A DNA stretch of 64,000 bases. Origin: Pseudomonadota bacterium (GTDB taxonomy: Bacteria; Pseudomonadota; Gammaproteobacteria; Steroidobacterales; JBCBZW01). Made by a program: the position numbers and the translations under genes. Where the stretch lies: the NCBI GenBank assembly GCA_039193195.1, contig JBCCWS010000018.1, forward strand, positions 43,493 through 107,492, given 5' to 3'. Shown here piece by piece: positions 56,301 to 64,000 of the stretch. The stretch's first letter is position 1; every line of letters starts with the position of its first letter. The notes under the pieces are model-generated. The model had not been told where the DNA came from and made no database searches. It was given only the letters and a program-made list of their open reading frames with translations.

Positions 56301-56791
56301 CCGAGATGGTCATGATGACCGACCAGTACTACGCCAATGTGGCCAACCTCGTGCTGTCCCTCGCCAACACCCGCGAGTTCGTTCGCTTCGATCGTAGCCT
56401 CAGCTCCCGTCGCGTACTGAGTTTCTCCAACGGCCGAGTCTACGACGTGAACTTCACCGCACCTCTAATAGCCATGGAACTCGCGATGGAGGGGGACAGC
56501 AACATGGACTTCGCTAGCATCAATCTCGAGGACGAGCAGGGCAATCAACCGTACAAAGCGGTCGCCGTCGACGCGCTCGTCGATTGGGTGGATGAGCGAC
56601 TGTTCGGCGACAGCCTACCCACGCAGTACCGCGAAGCCCTCGCCCAACACCTACGCGAGGGCATGCACAAGGGGGAGAAAGCAGATGACCCGCCAGAGGT
56701 AAAGGCCGACAAGCGCTTCCTCGAAGCATGGGAACTGGTGCGCGATGCGTTGGTGATGGCCACCGCGATGCCGGCCTACATGGTGCAGTGA
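53309..56791 (+). CDS. DUF1800 surface lipoprotein with calcium-binding repeats
   Basis: 1160 residues. The lipobox LTAGC gives acylated Cys24, followed by a Gly/Ser linker, so the protein is probably outer-membrane anchored. A cadherin-like beta domain (about 65-150) and a SdrD/CNA-like insert (GPVANAIVFVDLDADGVLDVDEPSTLSDESGYARVPDF) follow. Asp-rich thrombospondin-type-3 repeats (DTDQDGMLDSFDRDDDNDGVDD, DGDGIPDVSDADDDGDG) lie around 440-525. The DUF1800 domain spans about 530-1150 (FARELVQLFTLGLYALTPNGE, then TDIEELAKVMTGWNL). The function of DUF1800 is unknown; it is usually paired with DUF1501, as here 16 bp downstream. Confidence 0.88.
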   Translation: MQLRPPPCVHLALMLVLLALTAGCNSSGGSGGSGGRNASPGDDTPVSGETGGTDPVPSTPSVSAPARTSVDEGSAKAVDFSAGTSDGGELAMSLAGPDASRLRIEGQSVLFIDAPDFEAPLSADTRYVFEIIAATADATARASVTVEVEDVLEARVIDGPVANAIVFVDLDADGVLDVDEPSTLSDESGYARVPDFAPQPGITPRLVATDGVDTFTGLRLEGLTMVAKIEPDSTETFMVTPLSSLLAHLDDDAQGDLLLGAMGVETAVGTLRTLDVWEATLAGDAEAAALLQQMQQLAFTLKALRRAALAPDADPRTSALLEQALQRRLGEQLIGGALLDQVEPLTGALTSALTDLGIEWMDDVPISDVAEAVADVNSLLASAEARPISSTGAAILAVVQADTARDVGLVRTGQMSPEQFAVAQREAFSEAVRRTQPDAPDTDQDGMLDSFDRDDDNDGVDDVDDAFPLDPTRDSAPPPEPAPGEDDLDGDGIPDVSDADDDGDGVDDVDDANPRDGRVSAPANLTTEQRFKLLSMGTFGATPTLMADLERLGPEGWVEAQLATPSAYDSPSDEWPTHLERTIEIAEAFAPDIDFFTVDSVDGSIAFNERTAEPLVRRFQMAAWNDNAFGSIDHPLVGTDPLRQRMAYALSQLLVTSTSTPPLDQRGESLAYFYDLLARHAFGNYRDLLGDVARSPTMGTFLSHAGNKKASAQEATRPDENFARELVQLFTLGLYALTPNGEAAVDGEEVPVPAYTQTDIEELAKVMTGWNLAGSRSFRGPRTGDGDHTRAMVFDPAWHEDELDPYYDGQGDGEVVLLGQRIALDADDRTLDGDGNSTRSGLDASLDALFTHPNVAPYIAKHLIAHFVTANPSPQYVARVADVFTDDGTGVRGNLGAVLKAILLDRDAYAEGTAYSKIKEPLLAYTQLLRALDVAPVPSGFMSNKGGVPITEVNIYYEGELDSVIGYAPMRAESVFNFFDPDFTPPDTDLTQADLLAPEMVMMTDQYYANVANLVLSLANTREFVRFDRSLSSRRVLSFSNGRVYDVNFTAPLIAMELAMEGDSNMDFASINLEDEQGNQPYKAVAVDALVDWVDERLFGDSLPTQYREALAQHLREGMHKGEKADDPPEVKADKRFLEAWELVRDALVMATAMPAYMVQ

Positions 56792-56807
56792 GGGATCTGA
56801 GGAACAC

Positions 56808-58439
56808 ATGCCAATGAAACTCGATCGACGGGACTTCCTGCGCCTGACCTCACTCGCAAGCGTGGGCTGCTGCACGCTCGCCGGCGCTCCCGCGCGCGCC
56901 GGCAATCAGGTACCGAGGGGAGATTACAAGGCCCTCGTCATCATCATGCTTCGCGGCGGCAACGACGCACACAACATGCTGCTGCCCCTCCCGGCGAGCG
57001 AAGCGTACGCTACCTACGCGGCCACACGCGGCAACCTCGCCGTCGCCGACACGACACTGACCGTTCCCAGTGCCACCCTAGCCCCTGGCACCAACCCCTA
57101 CCGTGGCGGCGATCCCCTGGATCCGGCACAAGCCTACCTAGCGGGAATGTATACGCTGCCCGGATTGCCCCTCGGCGTGAACGGCGTCATGCCGGAGCTC
57201 GCCCAGCTGATGGAAGCAGGGCGTCTGAAGGCAGTACTCAACACGGGCAACCTGGTGGTACCCACCGACAAGGCTCAGATCGAAGACGACGTGGCACGCC
57301 TGCCTCTGTTCCTCTTTGCCCACAACCATCAACGTCGCCAGCTCGAGCTCGGCCGAGCGGATCAGCTGAATGGCCCGGGGTGGGCGGGGCAGCTTGCGGA
57401 TCTGTGGATCGGCGGCTACGACCCCGAGTTCCCGCTCGGCTTGAACGTCTCGATGGGCAGCGCTAGCAAGATGCTAACGGGCCTGCGAACGACGCCGCTA
57501 GTGCTGGAGTCCTCGGGTCCCACCGCGTTCAATCCCTTCGCCGTCGACGGTGCCATCGACACAAGCGTCGACCGCCTGGCTGCAAACCGACGTGCGCTCT
57601 ATCAGTTTCTCATGGGAAATCCACAGACACCCAGATTTGAGGATACGGTCAGGCCACCCGCCCAGGACTACACCGATCGCGCACCGCGCACGCCGGAGAA
57701 CCTGTTCGAGCTGGCCTACCAGCGCCTCGGCGATCGCTCCGAAGACGTGCTCGCGCAGCTGAGCGAGGATTGGAACGACACACGGTCAGGCCTCGCCTAC
57801 ACCTCAGCGGATCTCTACGGTAATCGGGGCAGCGATCTGTTCGCCGTCCCCTCCGAGCATGACCTCAACCTGGCGCTGCCCTCGGCCTTCGGTGGTTTCA
57901 TCGGTCAACTCGAAGCGATCGCCACGATGATCAAGCTGGGAAGCGACCAGGGGTACGGCCGCCAGGTGTTCTTCGCCCAACTGACGGGCTTTGATACGCA
58001 TAGCAACCAAGCAGAGTCCCACCCAGCACTATTGCGAGAGCTGAGCCTCGGACTTGATAAGTTCCACAAGGCCATGGGCGACCTAGCCCTTGGGGATAAC
58101 GTGCTGGCGTACACCCTGTCGGACTTTGGCCGCACCTTGAGCAACAATGGCGATGGCACCGATCACGGGTGGGGCACCCATCAATTGGTGCTCGGCGGCG
58201 GCATGCGCACATCGGCCATGGTGGGGGCGGCCCCTAACCTAGCCTTGGGATCGGACGATGACATCTCGGACAAGGGCCGCGTGATCCCTACGCTTGCGAA
58301 CGACCAGCTGACGGCGACCGCGGCCGATTGGTTCGGGGTTGAAGGCGCGGATCTACAGGCCCTCCTGCCCAACCTCGGCAACTTCGCCCGCGACCCGATG
58401 GACGCGACCACCGCCCTACTCAACGACCTACTCACCTAG
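56808..58439 (+). CDS. DUF1501 Tat-exported protein, sulfatase-like fold
   Basis: 543 residues. Twin-arginine signal RRDFLRLTSLASVGCCTLAGAPARA. The mature protein has the DUF1501 features ALVIIMLRGGNDAHNMLLPL near the start, FFAQLTGFDTHSNQ in the second half and TLSDFGRTLSNNGDGTDHGWGTHQLVLGG near the end. The Asp/His-rich positions (DAHN, FDTH, DHGWGTH) are those of alkaline-phosphatase/sulfatase-like metal sites, suggesting a metal-dependent hydrolase. It follows the DUF1800 gene by 16 bp and the pair is presumably co-transcribed and co-functional in the periplasm or at the surface. Confidence 0.9.
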   Translation: MPMKLDRRDFLRLTSLASVGCCTLAGAPARAGNQVPRGDYKALVIIMLRGGNDAHNMLLPLPASEAYATYAATRGNLAVADTTLTVPSATLAPGTNPYRGGDPLDPAQAYLAGMYTLPGLPLGVNGVMPELAQLMEAGRLKAVLNTGNLVVPTDKAQIEDDVARLPLFLFAHNHQRRQLELGRADQLNGPGWAGQLADLWIGGYDPEFPLGLNVSMGSASKMLTGLRTTPLVLESSGPTAFNPFAVDGAIDTSVDRLAANRRALYQFLMGNPQTPRFEDTVRPPAQDYTDRAPRTPENLFELAYQRLGDRSEDVLAQLSEDWNDTRSGLAYTSADLYGNRGSDLFAVPSEHDLNLALPSAFGGFIGQLEAIATMIKLGSDQGYGRQVFFAQLTGFDTHSNQAESHPALLRELSLGLDKFHKAMGDLALGDNVLAYTLSDFGRTLSNNGDGTDHGWGTHQLVLGGGMRTSAMVGAAPNLALGSDDDISDKGRVIPTLANDQLTATAADWFGVEGADLQALLPNLGNFARDPMDATTALLNDLLT

Positions 58440-58775
58440 GGCACAGCCCAGCTGCCTCACGCAACTCAACCGGTGACTGGGCCACCCAGTAGAACTGGTG
58501 GAACCCGCCCCATCCGGCGAGGTTGCCACCGCCGTGGTAGCGATCAGCCCAGGATCGCGTCCCCAGCAGTGAACTCTCACCTTTCGCTCGAGCCACAGAG
58601 CGGCATAAACTGCAATATTGACAGGGAGTTACCGCCGCGTTTGGACACGCTGAGATGACTGTGGCTCTCCCACCATCACTCGATGCCCACCATCCTGGTA
58701 CTCTTGCGCCGGTCAAATGCGCAGGGCAAATAGTGATCGGCCGCCGCGCAACCTCGCCATGCATTAGGAGATCCC
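58440..58775. other. Intergenic region upstream of the flavoprotein gene pair
   Basis: About 335 bp. A minus-strand frame (58432-58764) has no domain character. ATATTGACAGG at about 58614-58624 contains TTGACA, a possible -35, but no matching -10 is seen 16-18 bp downstream. No gene is called. Confidence 0.35.
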
Positions 58776-59333
58776 ATGCCCAGTCTTACCCTGAACAACG
58801 CCAAGCTCCTTCCGCTGCTCAGCGCCCTGTTGATGCTCGCGACAGCCATCCCTGCCGACGCGCAGACACCGAACGACATGGGTGCGGCCATGATGGCCGG
58901 CGAGCTGCCCGATCCGATAGTACTATCGGAAAGGGACGTCACTGGTCTTCTCAAGGTCGCTAAAGAGCTTCAAGCGCTCGGTGTGAAGCTAGACGACAAC
59001 CCCGGTGGCCCGGATTTCGCGGAGCGACTCGCCGGCCAGGAAGAGGCGAAGGCCATCCTGAAGCGCCACAACTTCACTCCTCAGCGCGTACAAACCGTGG
59101 CATACAGCGTTGGGCTCGCAATGGCCGCCGCCGACGGCAGTCTCGAAGAGTCCAGCGCGCAGATGGCGGAGATGCAACGCATGAAGGACTCCATGCCACC
59201 TGAGCAGTGGGCTCAGATGGAGAAGATGATGGGGCCAGCCATGAAGATGATGCAGCAGGCGATGAACCAGCCTAAGAGTAACATTGCCCTCGTGCGCAAG
59301 TACGAGGACGAATTGAACTCACTGCAAGACTGA
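58776..59333 (+). CDS. Secreted Met-rich helical protein, function unknown
   Basis: 185 residues. A signal peptide ends at PADAQ (about residue 30). The mature chain is helical. The C-terminal half is rich in Met (EMQRMKDSMPPEQWAQMEKMMGPAMKMMQQAMNQ), which could bind metal or membrane but is unassigned. There is no CxxCH haem motif, although it occupies the position where a flavocytochrome partner cytochrome could be expected. It is 20 bp upstream of the FCSD-like flavoprotein gene, so it is probably co-transcribed with it. Confidence 0.7.
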   Translation: MPSLTLNNAKLLPLLSALLMLATAIPADAQTPNDMGAAMMAGELPDPIVLSERDVTGLLKVAKELQALGVKLDDNPGGPDFAERLAGQEEAKAILKRHNFTPQRVQTVAYSVGLAMAAADGSLEESSAQMAEMQRMKDSMPPEQWAQMEKMMGPAMKMMQQAMNQPKSNIALVRKYEDELNSLQD

Positions 59334-59353
59334 CAGCGGGCGAAGAACCTGTC

Positions 59354-60622
59354 ATGAGGCTGAAACGAAGGCAATTCGTTGGCGCTGGAGTCGCCGCCCT
59401 CACCCTCTCTTCACGCCTGCTGCGCGGCCAGACCCGACCGCGCATCGTCGTCGTTGGTGGCGGCGCGGGTGGCGCTACGGCCGCCCTTGCCCTATCGCGC
59501 GAGTCGACGGATTCCGTGGACGTGGTGTTGGTAGAACCCACGCGTACCTATCACAGCTGCTTCTACTCGAACCTCTACCTCGGCGGCTTCCGCCAACACG
59601 ACAGCCTGGCCCACAGCTACACACGCCTCGCTTCGCAGTACGGCGTTAACGTGGTCCACGACTGGGTAGTTGGCATCGAACGCGAGGCACGCGAGGTGAG
59701 GCTTGCGAGCGGCGGTACCATCGCCTACGACAGGCTGGTCTTGAGTCCCGGCATCGACTTTGTGCCAGGCTCAGTACCAGGTTGGGATCTGAGCGCCCAG
59801 AGCAAGATGCCTCACGCCTACAAGGGCGGTACGCAGCTGGCGCTTCTGCGCAGCCAAGTGCTGGCGATGAAACCAGGTGGCGTGTTTGCGCTGATCGCAC
59901 CGCCTAACCCTTACCGCTGCCCCCCGGGGCCCTACGAACGTGTGTCGATGCTCGCGCGTACGCTCCAGGCAACCAACCCCAGCGCAAAGCTGCTGATCGT
60001 GGATCCGAAGACGCGCTTCGCCAAGCAGGCTCTGTTCGAGGAGAGCTGGGCCCGTCACTACCCGGGGATGATCGAACGCATAGATGCGGACGCCGGTGGT
60101 GCGAAGGTGGAGGTCCGTCCCGAGCGGATGGAACTGGTGATCGATGGCAGCGTACAAGCCGTCGACGTGTGCAACGTGATACCCGCACAACAGGCGGGAA
60201 GGATCTGCAGCGCCGCGGGGTTGACGGTGGCGACCGGTTGGGCCCCCGTCGTCCCGGCCAGCATGCGCAGTCGCGCTGACGAGAACATCTACATCTTGGG
60301 CGACGCCTCTCAGCAAGGCGATATGCCGAAGTCAGCATTCTCGGCCAACAGCCAGGCCAAGGTCGCGGTGCGCGCCATACTGGCCTCGCTCACCGACTCA
60401 CCGCTGCCGCGCGCGAGCTACGCCAACACTTGCTGGTCGCTCGTCGCCGAGGACGACAGCGTGAAGATCGGTGCCACCTACACGGCCACACCCGAAAAGA
60501 TCACCAAGGTCTCCGGCTTCGTCTCAGACACGGGCGAACCCGAGGCAACGCGACGCGCCAACTACCTCGAAAGCGTCGGTTGGTACGCTGGCATTACTGC
60601 GGAGATGTTCGGCGGCCCCTAG
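59354..60622 (+). CDS. Flavocytochrome-c sulfide dehydrogenase-like flavoprotein (FccB-type)
   Basis: 422 residues. Tat signal KRRQFVGAGVAALTLSSRLLRG, FAD-binding RIVVVGGGAGGATAALALS (about 30-48), and a second nucleotide-binding half. Both redox cysteines of FccB-like enzymes appear conserved: Cys189 (PYRCPPGPYER) and Cys360 (SYANTCWSLV). The C-terminal FCSD flavin-binding domain includes GDASQQGDMPKSAFSANSQAKVA. Characterised relatives oxidise sulfide to sulfur, passing electrons to a cytochrome c subunit. No cytochrome gene lies next to it, so the physiological substrate is open; a sulfide:quinone-like role is the alternative. Confidence 0.87.
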   Translation: MRLKRRQFVGAGVAALTLSSRLLRGQTRPRIVVVGGGAGGATAALALSRESTDSVDVVLVEPTRTYHSCFYSNLYLGGFRQHDSLAHSYTRLASQYGVNVVHDWVVGIEREAREVRLASGGTIAYDRLVLSPGIDFVPGSVPGWDLSAQSKMPHAYKGGTQLALLRSQVLAMKPGGVFALIAPPNPYRCPPGPYERVSMLARTLQATNPSAKLLIVDPKTRFAKQALFEESWARHYPGMIERIDADAGGAKVEVRPERMELVIDGSVQAVDVCNVIPAQQAGRICSAAGLTVATGWAPVVPASMRSRADENIYILGDASQQGDMPKSAFSANSQAKVAVRAILASLTDSPLPRASYANTCWSLVAEDDSVKIGATYTATPEKITKVSGFVSDTGEPEATRRANYLESVGWYAGITAEMFGGP

Positions 60623-60743
60623 GCCTGCACTGAGTCTACCGGGGCCCGGGGCCAACGTTCTCGCAGTGCCTCGCTCGCGTGATGGGCTATAGCCAGGCAA
60701 GGCCTCGTCATCGGACCGCGTCTCTTAATCCTACTGTAAAGCG

Positions 60744-60784
60744 AAAAACCCACACCCTTATGCAATAACGGGCTGTGGGTTTTC
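60744..60784 (+). terminator. Bidirectional-looking terminator after the flavoprotein gene
   Basis: AAAACCCACA (60745-60754) pairs with TGTGGGTTTT (60774-60783), with CCC and GGG extending the stem inward and an A-tract and T-tract at either side. It separates the flavoprotein gene from the cadherin-repeat gene. Confidence 0.8.
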
Positions 60785-60890
60785 TCTATGCCGTCCGATA
60801 GCCGAACACTGAGAAGGAGCGATCGCCGCGAGCGCTTCGCCCAGTGCACATCCGGTGCCCTCAAGGGCCCGACGTATCGAGATCGAGCAT

Positions 60891-63800
60891 ATGAGCGACC
60901 AAAACGAAAACCAGGGACAGCCCAAACGCGGCCCCGAGACGATCGACTCTGCCTTGGACCGCGAGGTGGGTCAGCAGGGGGGTGAACGGCGCCGAGAGGA
61001 CGCGCAGGAAGTAAAGATCGACAGCGACAGCTCCGATCAAGCCGGACAGGCGCCTCGAGCCGGCGGCTACGGCTCACCGGAGTTCGCGGCCGATGGCGAT
61101 CGCGAAGGCACGGGCAATCGCCAAGCCACCAGCGCAGTCGTGGACGAGCAGCAGGTAGGCGCCCGCACCGTTTCGCTCGACGACACGCAGGTGTTTTCGA
61201 GCGGCGCTGAAGCGCGCCGCGACACCGCTGCAACGCTCACCGAGTCACCCCAGAGCGACGGCGAGTCGCCCGCCGCCGTCGGTCAGTCACCCGTGGCACA
61301 AGGTAGCCAAAGTAGGCCCACGACGCCGCCCGCGCATGCGATGCAGCATGACACGGAACCACCCGAGCCGGTCGTCGCTGACAACAACCCGGACGCGCCC
61401 AGCGGTAGGTTCATTCCCGTCGAGCCCGCGCCCGCCCATAATGACGGTACCGAGGCGCAAAGACCCGCCTCATCTGAGGACGAAGACGCGCAAGAGGCCG
61501 CCAACGAGCAAGCCTCGAATGCCAACGACGAGCCGCAGGCGGCGTCCGACGTGGACGGCGCGGCCATCGCAATATCCGACGGTGCAGGCGCCGCCGATGA
61601 GATCAGCGAAGACGCTAATCACGGTGATCGCGTGGGGATTGTCGCTACCGCCCCGAGCGGCAGCGACGGTGTGGTGACCTACTCCCTCGCCGACGATGCG
61701 GATGGGCGTTTCGCCATCGACTCCGCGACCGGCGAGGTATACGTCGCGGCACCGGAGCTTCTCGATTTCGAAGGTATCCAGAGCCACGAGATCGTTGTCA
61801 ACGCCACGTCACCGAACGGTACCGTCAGCACTCAGAACTTCGTCATTCGCGTGAACGATCACGATGAATTTGCCTTATCGCCGGTGGCCGATGGGGACGC
61901 AAGCGGTGATCGGGTCGCCGAGAACGCCCGCGTTGGGGACACGGTGGGCATTGCCGCCAGTGCGGTCGATGAGGATGGTAGCGACAACGCCGTCCAATAC
62001 TCTCTGAGCGAAAACCCCAACGCGACCTTTGCGATCGACCCGAACAGTGGCGTCGTCACCGTCGCCGATCCCACAGGCATCGACTTCGAATCCACCAGGT
62101 CCATTCAAATCGAGGTGACGGCCACATCCGAAGACGGTTCCACAAGCACCCAGCGCTTTGACATTTCTGTTGAAGATATCAACGAGTATACGATCACGCC
62201 CACCGGCGATACTGATAGTTCCTTGAACCTCGTGAGCGAAAACGCTCGCATCGGTGACCTGGTCGGCGTCGCGGCCGCAGCAGAGGATGCCGATGCTACG
62301 GATGCTGTCACCTACAGCCTAAGCTCCAATCCGAACGGCGCCTTCGCGATCGACAGCGACACTGGTGTGGTCAGCGTGGCAAACCCGGCCGGGATCGACT
62401 TCGAGTCTGCTCAGTCGATGCAGATCGAAGTCACCGCCACCTCTAGCGATGGGTCAACATCGACCCAAGCCTTCGAGATCGCCGTCACTGACGAAAACGA
62501 GTTCGATATCTCTGTCGCCGTGGATGGCGATGGCGCTGCGGACACGGTGGCTGAGGACGCGGCCGCGGGCGATCAAGTGGGTGTAACCGCCTTCGCTGGC
62601 GATGCCGACGGCTCCGGCAGTGGCGTCGAGTACTCCCTCAGCGAGAATCCGAACGATGCCTTCGCCATCGACCCGGTGAGGGGTGTGGTCACCGTTGACG
62701 ACCCTGAGGCACTGGACTTCGAGTCCTCGCCGTCCATGCAGATAGAGGTCACCGCCGCCTCACAAGACGGCTCCACCTCTACCCAGACCTTCGACATCGC
62801 CGTCACGGATGCGGATGAGTTCGACGTTGCGCCAGTGAGCGATCTCGACAACAGTGCCAATGCCGTATCGGAGAACGCTGCCATCGGCGACACGGTCGGG
62901 GTCGCTGCACTCGCCCAAGACGCCGACGGGTCCTCGAATGCCGTCGAGTTCACCCTGAGCGAGAACCCAGGCGATGCCTTCGCGATCGATCCCGAATCGG
63001 GCATCGTCACCGTGGCCGATGCGAGTGCCCTAGACTTTGAGTCGGCACCCCTCATGCAGATCGAAGTCACCGCCACCTCGCAGGACGGATCCACGTCCAC
63101 GCAGACCTTCGACATCACTATTACGGATCAGAACGAGTTCGATATCTCCACCGTGAGCGATCTCAGTATCGGCGCAAACACAGTGACCGAGAGCGCCGAA
63201 GCCGGCGCTTCGGTGGGCGTCACCGCCTTCGCGAGCGACGGGGACGGCAGCAGCAACGTCGTCGAGTACTCGCTGAGCGAGAATCCCGGCGGTGCCTTCG
63301 CAATCGACGCGCACTCCGGCGAAGTCACGGTCGCCAACCCCGAGGCCTTGGACTTCGAGTCGGCCGAGTCCATGCGAATTGACGTCACTGCGACATCCCA
63401 GGACGGCTCCTCGTCCACGCAGACCTTCGAGATCGCCGTCACCGACAGCAATGAGTTCGACGTGACCCCCGTCAGCGACACCAATGGCGACCGCAACTCG
63501 GTCGCCGAAAACGCGTCGGCGGGCGACACGGTCGGCGTGACGGCCTTCGCCAACGACGCCGACGGCTCCGCTAACGGCGTCGCGTACTCCCTGAGCGAAA
63601 ACCCGCATGAGGCCTTCGCCATCGATCCGACTACGGGCGAAGTCACTGTTGCAAATCCGGCGAGCTTGGACTTCGAATCAGCTCAGTCAATGCAGATCGA
63701 GGTGACCGCTACCTCGCAAGACGGATCCTCATCGACGCAAACCTTCGATATCGCGGTCACGGATAGCAACGAGTTCGACGTCTCCGCCGCCAGTGATATC

Positions 63801-64000
63801 AATGGCGCCGCAAACAGTGTGGCCGAGAACGCATCCGTTGGTGACCCCGTCGGCATCACCGCCTTTGCCACTGATGCCGATGGCTCCGCTAACGGCGTCG
63901 CGTACTCCCTGAGTGAAAACCCCGACGGCGCCTTCGCGATCGATCCAACTACGGGCGAAGTGACTGTTGCAGATCCAGCGGGCTTAGACTTCGAATCGGC
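60891..64000 (+). CDS. Large cadherin-repeat surface protein, 5' part only
   Basis: At least 1036 residues, open at the right edge of the window. It starts at ATG 60891 (MSDQNENQGQPKRGPETIDS). Residues 1 to about 230 are disordered, acidic and rich in Ala/Gln/Glu, with no signal peptide, a pattern seen in type I-secreted adhesins. From about 225 on come tandem cadherin-like domains of about 105 residues, each with AENASxGDTVGVTAF, a DADGS calcium loop, YSLSENPxxAFAIDPxTG, LDFESAxSMQIEVTATSQDG and NEFDV. Seven or more domains are started in the window. It probably acts as a calcium-dependent adhesin or matrix protein. Near-identical repeats at the 3' end suggest recent expansion. Confidence 0.85.
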   Translation, partial: MSDQNENQGQPKRGPETIDSALDREVGQQGGERRREDAQEVKIDSDSSDQAGQAPRAGGYGSPEFAADGDREGTGNRQATSAVVDEQQVGARTVSLDDTQVFSSGAEARRDTAATLTESPQSDGESPAAVGQSPVAQGSQSRPTTPPAHAMQHDTEPPEPVVADNNPDAPSGRFIPVEPAPAHNDGTEAQRPASSEDEDAQEAANEQASNANDEPQAASDVDGAAIAISDGAGAADEISEDANHGDRVGIVATAPSGSDGVVTYSLADDADGRFAIDSATGEVYVAAPELLDFEGIQSHEIVVNATSPNGTVSTQNFVIRVNDHDEFALSPVADGDASGDRVAENARVGDTVGIAASAVDEDGSDNAVQYSLSENPNATFAIDPNSGVVTVADPTGIDFESTRSIQIEVTATSEDGSTSTQRFDISVEDINEYTITPTGDTDSSLNLVSENARIGDLVGVAAAAEDADATDAVTYSLSSNPNGAFAIDSDTGVVSVANPAGIDFESAQSMQIEVTATSSDGSTSTQAFEIAVTDENEFDISVAVDGDGAADTVAEDAAAGDQVGVTAFAGDADGSGSGVEYSLSENPNDAFAIDPVRGVVTVDDPEALDFESSPSMQIEVTAASQDGSTSTQTFDIAVTDADEFDVAPVSDLDNSANAVSENAAIGDTVGVAALAQDADGSSNAVEFTLSENPGDAFAIDPESGIVTVADASALDFESAPLMQIEVTATSQDGSTSTQTFDITITDQNEFDISTVSDLSIGANTVTESAEAGASVGVTAFASDGDGSSNVVEYSLSENPGGAFAIDAHSGEVTVANPEALDFESAESMRIDVTATSQDGSSSTQTFEIAVTDSNEFDVTPVSDTNGDRNSVAENASAGDTVGVTAFANDADGSANGVAYSLSENPHEAFAIDPTTGEVTVANPASLDFESAQSMQIEVTATSQDGSSSTQTFDIAVTDSNEFDVSAASDINGAANSVAENASVGDPVGITAFATDADGSANGVAYSLSENPDGAFAIDPTTGEVTVADPAGLDFES
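62180..64000 (+). repeat. Tandem cadherin-domain coding repeats of about 315 bp
   Basis: The block-end motif NEFD (or DEFD) recurs near 62498, 62815, 63130, 63450 and 63769, giving a period of about 315-320 bp (105-106 residues). The last two units (from about 63450) are closest in DNA sequence, sharing long stretches such as GCTAACGGCGTCGCGTACTC. The array continues past the window. Confidence 0.88.

Overview
The window is a 64 kb piece of a high-GC gammaproteobacterial chromosome. The clearest taxonomic sign is the block serS-crcB-rarA-vanZ-lolA-ftsK / trxB-GNAT-aat-infA / clpA-clpS, which keeps the gene neighbourhood known from E. coli and relatives (without cydDC and lrp, and with crcB, a vanZ-like gene and a GNAT gene added). 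The exosortase-type exopolysaccharide locus, type II secretion genes and several secreted calcium-binding or Tat proteins suggest a free-living, probably aquatic, Gram-negative bacterium. No species can be named.

Layout: (1) 1-11865, minus strand: an exosortase A (XrtA)-associated exopolysaccharide operon. In transcription order it holds the Wza-like export protein, outer-membrane barrel, chain-length regulator, tyrosine autokinase, ExeA-like ATPase, TIGR03790 protein, Wzy-like polymerase, three glycosyltransferases and the 5' end of the exosortase. (2) 12502-13658: an Xre/MbcA-type antitoxin and RES toxin pair. (3) 13896-18314: a 1472-residue secreted subtilase with calcium-binding C-terminal repeats. 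(4) 18.6-22.3 kb: a methyltransferase, a small membrane/Tat-oxidoreductase/DUF6064 operon, and an ArsN2-type acetyltransferase. (5) 22.3-30.4 kb: an accessory region with decayed genes (a Ser/Thr kinase whose first 42 codons are inverted, a TPR-sulfotransferase, a tyrosine integrase), a lower-GC secreted orphan, a GST, and a tRNA-Ser at its right edge. Inside it lies the most unusual element: an ATP-grasp enzyme flanked by two paralogous proteins that end in 4-5 near-perfect copies of a 13-residue motif, which looks like an undescribed peptide-modification (RiPP-like) cassette. (6) 30.7-45 kb: the housekeeping core (division, lipoprotein transport, recombination, translation, N-degron proteolysis). 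(7) 45.3-51.3 kb: gspCDEF. (8) 51.5-60.6 kb: a PA3496-like protein, a DSD1-like PLP enzyme, a DUF1800 lipoprotein with a DUF1501 Tat protein, and a flavocytochrome-c-sulfide-dehydrogenase-like flavoprotein. (9) 60.9 kb to the window edge: the N-terminal part of a large cadherin-repeat surface protein.

Functionally the window combines surface-polymer assembly, protein secretion and surface adhesion or proteolysis modules with a conserved core, interrupted by one degraded island-like stretch that carries the candidate novel system. All calls come from reading translations and motifs. No database search was run.
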